Source of the DNA: Bacteroidota bacterium
GTDB lineage: Bacteria; Bacteroidota; Bacteroidia; Chitinophagales; Chitinophagaceae
NCBI GenBank assembly: GCA_947456625.1
Contig: CANGQJ010000005.1
Coordinates: 62,001-126,000, forward strand
DNA: 64,000 nt
Direction: 5' to 3'
Shown: positions 33,598 through 40,487 of the stretch, one piece after another
How the letters are laid out: every line of letters starts with the position of its first letter
Numbering within the stretch: the first letter of the stretch is position 1
Notes under the pieces: model-generated
Database searches by the model: none
What the model saw: the letters and a program-made list of their open reading frames with translations, nothing else
Told to the model about the DNA's origin: nothing
Made by a program: the position numbers and the translations under genes

Positions 33598-35055
33598 ATG
33601 AAAAAGTTAATACTAATATTATTTTGCTTTTATCCTTTACTGCCTTTAAAAGCACAAAAGGAAAGTAACCTATTAAAAAAACATGAAATACAACTTTTAG
33701 AATTCTTATTAAAAGACACCATTCATAATGTCACAATTACAGTAAACAATAGTTTTAATTTTGGACTAGCCGACGGCTTATTTACCAATTCCAATATTCT
33801 TAAAAAAGGCAAGGAAGTGTTTATACAACCACTTGGAACGGGTAGGTTGTACCAGGCTATAAATACCAATGGGAACATTTCCTTGGAAAGAAAAGACCTT
33901 ACTGTTCACTCCGGAGTGAACTTTTATAGTCAAAACTTTTTTATAAAAGACACCTTATACCAATATGGTGGGATTGGATTTTGGCAAATTAGAGGAATAT
34001 TGAATTATTATAGCCCCCAAACCAAGCAATGGGAATTGGTGCAGTCCAACAGAGCTGTTCAAAGTTTTTTTGACAATACACAGGACGCGGTGTTACATTA
34101 TAATGAAAATGCAAAAACACCAAAACTATATGTAACAAACTCTTACTATTACCCCAATTATCCTAGCTCCTTTGAAAACGCTGCAACAGATAGTTGTTTT
34201 GTTTATAATTTTCAATCCAGAAAATGGACTGCGTTAGGTATAATAAACCCAGATTTTAAGAAAATCATGATTGGGAAGCGGTCTCATGAAATGGATCTTC
34301 ATATAAACGACTTGTATATTTTTCAAAGTCAACTTGATTTTTATTGGATCAATTTTGAAGAAAATAAAATGGGGCATTTTAATTCGGTTGAAAACAGCAG
34401 AATTAGAGATGTATGGTTAAGCTTCTATAACAATGACAGTAAAAATGGTCAACGATTTGGTGTACAGTTTAACCTAGGCAATGATTTGTATTTTATGAAA
34501 TATACATCTGGGGAAGATTTAAAATGGACCCAGGTAAAATTAAATTTAAACAAATTAGATTATAATAATACAATACCCATATATAGTAATAATATCTCTT
34601 TTGTTGAATATGTAAGTACGATATATTACCAAAATAAAACCACATTAATTGTTGCATTATTGGTGTTTTTAGTAGCTATTACAATTAGAAGGAATGTTTT
34701 TAAACGTAAAAGTATCCCTAAGGAAGTAACTACTATTTTATACCAAAACTTTTTTAATGCCTTAAATATTGTAGAAAAAGAATTAATTGAAACCTTATAC
34801 GAAAATAATTTAAAAGGGGAAGAAGTGTCTACTAAGACAATTAATAAAATTATTGGAGTTCAACAAAAAGATACATTAACACAAAATAAAAGTAGAAGTG
34901 ACCATTTTTTAAAAATTAATCAAAAGTTTAAAATGTCTACTCAAAATACCGAATCACTTTTTATTAAAACAAGAGACAAGGCCGATAAAAGGCAATATAA
35001 CTACTCCTTAAATCCTTTGTTTATTAATGAAATTGAAAAGTTAATTAAGGGATAA
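33598..35055 (+). CDS. single-pass membrane protein with extracytoplasmic sensor-like part and cytoplasmic putative HTH domain
   Basis: I do not recognise a named family. The 485-residue protein has a signal peptide (MKKLILILFCFYPLLPLKAQ) and a ~320-residue exported part. That part has Trp/Tyr-rich strands such as GGIGFWQIRGILNYYSPQTK and SRKWTALGII, spaced like kelch or other propeller blades. A transmembrane helix lies near 349-363 (TLIVALLVFLVAITI). The last ~115 residues form a Lys-rich cytoplasmic domain. Its helices (VEKELIETLYENNL, then VSTKTINKIIG, then KSRSDHFLKINQKF) resemble a winged-helix region seen, as I recall it, in Bacteroidota membrane regulators. A membrane-embedded one-component regulator is inferred. 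It is isolated, preceded by the AT-rich spacer and convergent with the LuxE-like gene. Confidence 0.65.
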   Translation: MKKLILILFCFYPLLPLKAQKESNLLKKHEIQLLEFLLKDTIHNVTITVNNSFNFGLADGLFTNSNILKKGKEVFIQPLGTGRLYQAINTNGNISLERKDLTVHSGVNFYSQNFFIKDTLYQYGGIGFWQIRGILNYYSPQTKQWELVQSNRAVQSFFDNTQDAVLHYNENAKTPKLYVTNSYYYPNYPSSFENAATDSCFVYNFQSRKWTALGIINPDFKKIMIGKRSHEMDLHINDLYIFQSQLDFYWINFEENKMGHFNSVENSRIRDVWLSFYNNDSKNGQRFGVQFNLGNDLYFMKYTSGEDLKWTQVKLNLNKLDYNNTIPIYSNNISFVEYVSTIYYQNKTTLIVALLVFLVAITIRRNVFKRKSIPKEVTTILYQNFFNALNIVEKELIETLYENNLKGEEVSTKTINKIIGVQQKDTLTQNKSRSDHFLKINQKFKMSTQNTESLFIKTRDKADKRQYNYSLNPLFINEIEKLIKG

Positions 35056-35071
35056 GGCTTTAAAAGTAATC

Positions 35072-36067
35072 TTAAACTACCAATAAGCTACAACCCCTAC
35101 GATCGCTATGCTCTGCCCTTCCTAGCACTTGAAAGCTGCCGTCCTCATAAACCTCACCCATGTCCTCGGTTGCAATAAAGCAGCAGCTATACATATTTGC
35201 TAAGTCAATAATATGAAGCAATCCCCTACCTTTTGATGTTATTGAAGTAGGATCGTCTGGATCACTCACCAAAACGCGCATCCAAGGCGGACATTTAAAT
35301 ATACCACCGCCAAGTGAATAGGCCTGACTTAATAGTTCGGTCATGCCATACTCCGAATGAATTTCAGCTACCCCGAAATTTTGTTTTAATAAATCATGTA
35401 ATTCGGTTTTACTCAACTCCTCTTTTCTACCCTTCATGCCACCAGTTTCAATTACAGTGGTATATTTTAAATTCTGCTTATACGCATTAGAGAAATCAAT
35501 TAAGGCAAAGCTCACACCAATAAACCAGGTTTTTGTTTTTTGAGCTTCTAATTGCTTAAGTACCGTGTTTAGCTTTTCAAAATCATTTAAGTAAAAACCA
35601 CTATTAATATGCTGCGATTTTTGGATTAAAGCATTAACCATATATACTAAAGAGGAATGTTTTCTTTCCAAATAAGAAGGCAATAATCCAATAATGCAAT
35701 ATTCGCTTGGACTACCATAAAAAAGTTCAAAACATTTTAGAAAACTAGTTTCATACAAATTTGTATCTGCCACAAAATGTTTGCTAACCACATCCTGGGT
35801 AGTGCCACTACTTTCAAAAATAGTACTTGGTTTTTCGCCAATAAAAATGGACTGATTCTTAAAAAAAGAAATAGGTAAAAATGGTATCGCATTTACTTGC
35901 CCTAAACTTTCTAATTTTTGGTTTGAAAGGGTAATCCACCTGTTATAAACTGGATTATTTTGCGCCTGATATAAAGCAATTTGTTTAGCAATATCAAGAA
36001 ACTCTTCTGCAGGAAGGTTCCACAGTTTTTCAACAGCTATAGGGGGCTTTAAATGCATACTTGACAT
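35072..36067 (-). CDS. LuxE-like acyl-protein synthetase family protein
   Basis: A 331-residue protein of the LuxE/acyl-protein synthetase family, adenylate-forming enzymes that activate carboxylic acids and pass the acyl group to a Cys. IFESSGTTQDVVSKH is the SSGTT nucleotide-binding loop, then ETGGMKGRKEELSKTEL and EIHSEYGMTELLSQAY (the YGMTE adenylation motif). A conserved GRAEHSDRRGCSLLV end places a Cys near the terminus, like the acyl-carrying Cys of LuxE. No luxC, luxD or luxAB is nearby. In Bacteroidota such genes occur outside luminescence operons with no proven role. The start is 6 bp from a -7 box. Confidence 0.85.
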   Translation of the reverse strand: MSSMHLKPPIAVEKLWNLPAEEFLDIAKQIALYQAQNNPVYNRWITLSNQKLESLGQVNAIPFLPISFFKNQSIFIGEKPSTIFESSGTTQDVVSKHFVADTNLYETSFLKCFELFYGSPSEYCIIGLLPSYLERKHSSLVYMVNALIQKSQHINSGFYLNDFEKLNTVLKQLEAQKTKTWFIGVSFALIDFSNAYKQNLKYTTVIETGGMKGRKEELSKTELHDLLKQNFGVAEIHSEYGMTELLSQAYSLGGGIFKCPPWMRVLVSDPDDPTSITSKGRGLLHIIDLANMYSCCFIATEDMGEVYEDGSFQVLGRAEHSDRRGCSLLVV

Positions 36068-36072
36068 ATTTA

Positions 36073-36080
36073 CAAAAGTA
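36073..36080 (-). promoter_or_regulatory. -7 box (TACTTTTG) for the LuxE-like gene, start-proximal
   Basis: Exact TAnnTTTG match on the minus strand with 5 bp between it and the start codon, implying a leaderless mRNA. Confidence 0.55.
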
Positions 36081-36159
36081 TCAATATTCTCATCAAATGA
36101 CCCTAAAATTTATTTGCAATATGTAGTATCTTGCACTAGATAAATTAAACCTATATTTT

Positions 36160-37287
36160 ATGGCAAAAGCAACAAGTAAAACAAGTAAATCTGGTTCAAA
36201 AAAAGAACTTATTAATGCAAACGCTTACACTTTTTTAAAAGAATATATTAACAACCCTTCGCCAGTTGGATTTGAATCTAGTGGTCAAAAATTATGGTTA
36301 AACTATATCTCAAAATATGTAGATACCACCTTTACCGATCCTTATGGAACTGCGGTTGGAGTAATTAATCCAGATGCCCCTTTTAAAGTTGTTATTGAAG
36401 CACACGCCGACGAGATTAGTTGGTTTGTTAACTATATTAATGATCAAGGTCTAATTTATTTAAAAAGAAACGGTGGCGTAGATCATCAAATTGCACCAAG
36501 CATGCGAGTTTGGATTCACGGAAAAAAAGGTCCTGTAAAAGCTGTGTTTGGATGGCCAGCTATTCATACTCGCTATAGTAACCCAGAACAAAAAGAACCA
36601 CAACCTAAAGTAGAAAATTTAACATTGGATTGTGGTGCAAGAACTAAAAAAGAGGTGGAGGCTTTAGGCATTCACATTGGCGCAGTGGTTACTTATGAGG
36701 AAGGTTTTGACGAACTTGCAAATGACTTTATTATTGGTCGTGCATTTGACAACCGAATAGGTGGTTTTATGATTGCCGAGGTAGCAAGACAACTTAAAGA
36801 AAATAAAAAGAAATTACCATTTGGTTTATATATTGTTAATGCAGTTCAAGAAGAAATTGGACTTAGAGGTGCTGAAATGATTGCACGCAGAATTAAACCA
36901 AATATTGCTATTGTTACCGATGTGACACATGATACGCACACACCAATGATTAACAAAGCAATAGAAGGCGACATTCAATGTGGCAAAGGTCCTTCACTTG
37001 CTTATGCTCCCGCAATACACAATAAATTATTGGCCATAGTGGAGGATACTGCAAAAGCAAAAAAAATACCAGTACAATTTAGAACCTTAAGCCGTAGCAC
37101 TGGAACCGATACAGATAGTTTTGCTTATGCAAATGATGGCTGCCCATCGGTTTTAATTTCAATTCCCCTACGTTACATGCATACTACTGTGGAAATGATA
37201 CATAAAAAAGATATTGTTGACACCATTGAGCTTATGTATGAAACACTTTTACAATTAAGTCCTAAAACCAACTTAAGTTATCTATAA
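36160..37287 (+). CDS. M42-family metallo-aminopeptidase
   Basis: Dinuclear metal peptidase of 375 residues, M42 (glutamyl aminopeptidase / FrvX type). Likely ligands and catalytic residues are in place: His82 in VIEAHADEISW, Asp197 in IGRAFDNRIGG, Glu231/Glu232 in NAVQEEIGLRG, Asp254 in VTDVTHDT and His341 in RYMHTTVEMI. It should be cytosolic and usually forms large tetrahedral dodecamers. It is the first gene of a three-gene coupled operon: its TAA overlaps the next ATG (TAATG), tying it to the glutamine amidotransferase and ATP-grasp-like genes. Confidence 0.93.
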   Translation: MAKATSKTSKSGSKKELINANAYTFLKEYINNPSPVGFESSGQKLWLNYISKYVDTTFTDPYGTAVGVINPDAPFKVVIEAHADEISWFVNYINDQGLIYLKRNGGVDHQIAPSMRVWIHGKKGPVKAVFGWPAIHTRYSNPEQKEPQPKVENLTLDCGARTKKEVEALGIHIGAVVTYEEGFDELANDFIIGRAFDNRIGGFMIAEVARQLKENKKKLPFGLYIVNAVQEEIGLRGAEMIARRIKPNIAIVTDVTHDTHTPMINKAIEGDIQCGKGPSLAYAPAIHNKLLAIVEDTAKAKKIPVQFRTLSRSTGTDTDSFAYANDGCPSVLISIPLRYMHTTVEMIHKKDIVDTIELMYETLLQLSPKTNLSYL

Positions 37288-38072
37288 TGGGTGCTTTACC
37301 CATACGTATTGCAATACTTGACATGTATGACGGCGCTGCAAATTTGGGCATGCGTTGTATACATAGTGTAATTCATCAATGGAATCTTAAAAAAAAATAC
37401 AACCTTGAAATTGTGGTATTTAACACCAGAGGTAAGGCCGAAATCCCTGACGATCATTTTCATATTTATATTGCTAGCGGTGGTCCAGGCTCCCCATTGG
37501 ATACTATAGATGAAAAATGGGACAAGGCTTATACTCAATGGCTGTCACATATTTTTCAATTAAAAAAGCCAGTTTTTTTAATTTGTCATAGTTTTCAATT
37601 AGCATGCAGACATTTTAATTTAGGAAAGGTTTGCTTGAGAAAATCAAAACAAATTGGAATTCTTCCTGTTCATACTTTAATTGAGGATGCACTCTTTAAT
37701 GATTTACAAGAAACTTTTTATGCTTTAGAAAGTAGGTCTTACCAAATTATTGCTCCCAACGACGAAAATATTAAAAATATGGGGGCGCAAATTATTGCAC
37801 TAGAAAAAATGAGACCTACTGTAGCTTTAGAAAGAGCTATAATGGCAATAAAATTTTCTGAAAAAATGTATGGTGTTCAATTTCATCCCGAAGCTGAATT
37901 AAAAGAACTAAAAGTATATTTTAACGAAGCAAGTACAAAAGAAACTATTATTAACGAACTGGGACTTGAAAAGTGGACACGCATTGTAGATCACTTAGAT
38001 GAACATTCCCCAATTATAAAAACCTTTAACCATTTAATTCCAAACTTTTTGGATAAAGCAATTGAATCGTGA
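37287..38072 (+). CDS. class I glutamine amidotransferase-like protein
   Basis: A 261-residue stand-alone class I GATase domain with a C-terminal extension. The expected triad is present: Cys100 in VFLICHSFQLACR, His200 and Glu202 in GVQFHPEAE. The oxyanion segment is YIASGGPGSP. The nucleophile elbow reads C-H-S-F-Q instead of the usual C-x-G-x-Q, so Gly is replaced by Ser. Free GATase subunits deliver ammonia to a partner synthetase, or act as gamma-glutamyl hydrolases. Its start overlaps the M42 stop and its stop overlaps the next GTG, so coupling to the ATP-grasp-like gene is very tight. Confidence 0.85.
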   Translation: MGALPIRIAILDMYDGAANLGMRCIHSVIHQWNLKKKYNLEIVVFNTRGKAEIPDDHFHIYIASGGPGSPLDTIDEKWDKAYTQWLSHIFQLKKPVFLICHSFQLACRHFNLGKVCLRKSKQIGILPVHTLIEDALFNDLQETFYALESRSYQIIAPNDENIKNMGAQIIALEKMRPTVALERAIMAIKFSEKMYGVQFHPEAELKELKVYFNEASTKETIINELGLEKWTRIVDHLDEHSPIIKTFNHLIPNFLDKAIES

Positions 38073-39265
38073 TAGCATCTATAAGAAAAAAATACAACCA
38101 AAATTTTACAGAAGCCAAATATCAAGCAATGTTAAGTGATATTGCTAGGCTTAATAATGGCGAATTAGATTTTAGAATTGCAGAGACACCGATATTTATA
38201 AACAGGTCACTAAAAAATAAATTAATTAAAGCTGGCGATGAAATTTGTTCATATATAACTAGTCCAGCTTTTATAAAAAATACAAATAGGGCTTTTGCTC
38301 AAGTTGCAACACCCCCAAATGAAAATGAATTGCCCAATTGTATTGTAATGGATTTTGCAATTTGTGAAAATGAAGTAAATGAACTAGCTCCAAAACTTAT
38401 TGAACTACAAGGATTTCCTTCCTTATTTGGATTTGAAGTATTTCACAACAGAGCTTATCAAAATGAATTTAACCTGCCAAATGGTTATAGCCCCTATTTA
38501 AATGGATATAATGAACATAGCTATATTCAATTTTTAAATACCATAATTAAAGGCACAGATCCAACAAAAAAAACAATTCTACTAGAACTATTTCCGCAAA
38601 ATCAAAAAACAAAAATTGATTTTAATTGTACCAGTGAACTTATAGATATCCCTATTGTTTGCTTATCGGATATAATAGTAAAAAATAACCATTTGTATTA
38701 TATTAAAAATGGTATAGAAATTTTAGTAGACCGTATTTATAATAGAATTGTTTGGGATGAGCTAAGTAAACAACCGCTAGCCATTCAGGATAAAGCTAAA
38801 TTACTATTACAATCCTTACATGTTCAATGGATAACTCATCCAAATCATTATTATAGAATTAGTAAGTTTATGATGCCTTTTTTAAATTCAGAATTTGTTC
38901 CCAAAAGCAAGTTTTTAAATGAGGTCGAACTACTGCCAAACAACTTGGAAAACTATGTATTAAAGCCATTGTTTTCCTATGCAGGACAGGGCGTTATAAT
39001 TGATCTTACTCCAAAGGATTTAACAGCAATAACAGATCCTGAAAACTGGATATTGCAAGAAAAAGTAATTTATGCACCTGCTATTGAAACGCCATCTGGA
39101 CCAGCAAAAACTGAAATTAGATTGTTTTATTTTTGGGACGCTATCTCCAAAAAATATAAAGCTACCCTTAATTTAACTCGTTTAAGTAAGGGTAAAATGA
39201 TTGGCGTAGCTTATAATGCCAACGCCACTTGGGTAGGCGGCAGTCTTGCTTATTTTGAAGCATAA
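38069..39265 (+). CDS. ATP-grasp-like ligase, uncharacterised
   Basis: A 398-residue protein without a family name I can give. The C-terminal ~120 residues look like an ATP-grasp fold. YVLKPLFSYAGQGVIIDL supplies the ATP-binding Lys and Gly-rich loop, NWILQEKV the adenine-binding acidic strand, and TEIRLFYFW an Arg/Glu strand. TRLSKGKMIGVAYNANATWV is a late metal-binding Asn-like block. The N-terminal part could be the substrate domain. Glutathionylspermidine-synthase-like or other carboxylate-amine ligases are possible relatives. The start is a GTG that overlaps the GATase stop (GTGA). With GATase and M42 peptidase it suggests formation and trimming of an amide- or peptide-bonded metabolite. 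Confidence 0.65.
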   Translation: MIASIRKKYNQNFTEAKYQAMLSDIARLNNGELDFRIAETPIFINRSLKNKLIKAGDEICSYITSPAFIKNTNRAFAQVATPPNENELPNCIVMDFAICENEVNELAPKLIELQGFPSLFGFEVFHNRAYQNEFNLPNGYSPYLNGYNEHSYIQFLNTIIKGTDPTKKTILLELFPQNQKTKIDFNCTSELIDIPIVCLSDIIVKNNHLYYIKNGIEILVDRIYNRIVWDELSKQPLAIQDKAKLLLQSLHVQWITHPNHYYRISKFMMPFLNSEFVPKSKFLNEVELLPNNLENYVLKPLFSYAGQGVIIDLTPKDLTAITDPENWILQEKVIYAPAIETPSGPAKTEIRLFYFWDAISKKYKATLNLTRLSKGKMIGVAYNANATWVGGSLAYFEA

Positions 39266-39305
39266 TTATTACGAACAGAACCTTAACTTTACAAAAATAT
39301 TTAAA

Positions 39306-40076
39306 ATGCATTTCAAGCCATTAATAAAACTAACTTTAATAACCTTTTCAGTGCTATGGTGTGGCAACATTTTTGGACAGGATGCAAATGAAATACAAGT
39401 ATACGGATCTGCTACAACCCCAAAGTATACTACCATGATTGAGCTACACTCTAATTACACTATAAAAGGGCCTAAATTTAATTCCAACTACCATCCATTT
39501 TTACAAACCTTGGAAGTTACTACTGGTATAAGTGAAAATTTTGAATTTGGATTTTATGTATTTACTTACAATAATAATGGGAAAACACAATACACCGGCT
39601 CTAATATAAGACCTAGGGTAAAAGCGCCAGACGATTGGGGTTTGCCAGTTGGACTAAGTCTTTCCTCTGAAATTGGATGCAGTATTGACCCTATTTCAAA
39701 TGACAACGATTGGGGAGCAGAGATAAGACCAATAATAGATAAGACAATTGGTGATCACTACCTTTCTTTTAACCCAAATATTGGAGTTTCTTTTACAAAC
39801 AATGAATATTTGTTTGAACCAAATTTAAAATATGCATTTAGTGCTTCTAAAAAAGCAAATGTTGGCTTTGAATATTATGGAAATACTGGAAAAATTTTCA
39901 ACCCATTTAAACTACCAAACCAAGAACATCAATTTTACTTAGCATTGGATTTATTCCTTCATCCTTTATATGAATTTAACTTTGGTATTGGGAAGGGCTT
40001 AACGGATGCCTCCAATGGCACAACCATTAAATGTTATATAGGCAGAAGAATTAACTGGAAGCACCCAAAAAAATAA
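39306..40076 (+). CDS. predicted outer-membrane beta-barrel protein
   Basis: A 256-residue exported protein of no family I can name. It has a signal peptide from Met at 39306 (MHFKPLIKLTLITFSVLWCG, cleavage after NIFGQ). A strand-rich body follows: TTGISENFEFGFYVFTY, LSLSSEIGCSID, HYLSFNPNIGVSFTNNEYLF, then ANVGFEYYGNTGKIF. It is likely an outer-membrane barrel, but the C-terminus (GRRINWKHPKK) lacks a terminal aromatic residue. It lies 40 bp after the ATP-grasp-like gene on the same strand, so it may be cotranscribed, and it ends in a terminator. Confidence 0.7.
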   Translation: MHFKPLIKLTLITFSVLWCGNIFGQDANEIQVYGSATTPKYTTMIELHSNYTIKGPKFNSNYHPFLQTLEVTTGISENFEFGFYVFTYNNNGKTQYTGSNIRPRVKAPDDWGLPVGLSLSSEIGCSIDPISNDNDWGAEIRPIIDKTIGDHYLSFNPNIGVSFTNNEYLFEPNLKYAFSASKKANVGFEYYGNTGKIFNPFKLPNQEHQFYLALDLFLHPLYEFNFGIGKGLTDASNGTTIKCYIGRRINWKHPKK

Positions 40077-40101
40077 AGCCCCAAATAAAGGAGCTTTATT
40101 C
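40072..40101. terminator. terminator between barrel gene and HMA gene
   Basis: Stem AATAAAGCcCC / GGaGCTTTATT with loop AAATAAA. It overlaps the stop codon of the plus-strand gene and can serve the convergent HMA gene. Confidence 0.6.
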
Positions 40102-40121
40102 AATTAAATAAGCCTTAAATC

Positions 40122-40457
40122 TTAATGCTTTTTTGTCTTACGATCGTATTGGCAACATTCGTCCAATTTTTTGTACGCTTCCTCGGTTGCTATTTTATGT
40201 TCTGTGTCATAACCAGCACCTGCAATAGAAGTTTCGATCTTATCTGAAGAAGTTTTACTTGCGTCAAATGAAACAGTTAATAATTTAGAAACCTTATCCC
40301 AACTAGCAGTTGAAGCGCCCGCGTCTTTAGCAGCTTTTTCAATATGTTTCTTACACATAGCGCAATTGCCGGAAACTTTAATTGTGGTTGGGGTTTGTGC
40401 AAAAACCAAACTAAATACCATCATCAAAAGTGATAAAAATAAAAATTGCTTTTTCAT
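40122..40457 (-). CDS. exported heavy-metal-associated (HMA) domain protein
   Basis: A 111-residue protein with signal peptide MKKQFLFLSLLMMVFSLVFA, followed by a single HMA domain. The metal-binding motif is SGNCAMCKKHIEKA (CxxC). A C-terminal extension ends LDECCQYDRKTKKH with a vicinal Cys pair. HMA proteins bind Cu(I) or other soft metals; an exported one would act in the periplasm as a metal chaperone or sensor. The ATG at 40457 is preferred over 40466 because it directly begins the signal peptide. Its -7 box overlaps the end of the porin gene. Confidence 0.85.
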   Translation of the reverse strand: MKKQFLFLSLLMMVFSLVFAQTPTTIKVSGNCAMCKKHIEKAAKDAGASTASWDKVSKLLTVSFDASKTSSDKIETSIAGAGYDTEHKIATEEAYKKLDECCQYDRKTKKH

Positions 40458-40479
40458 AACATTCAAATTTTAATAAAAT

Positions 40480-40487
40480 CAAAGTTA
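40480..40487 (-). promoter_or_regulatory. -7 box (TAACTTTG) for the HMA gene
   Basis: Exact TAnnTTTG match on the minus strand, 22 bp before the HMA start, overlapping the porin stop codon. Confidence 0.5.
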
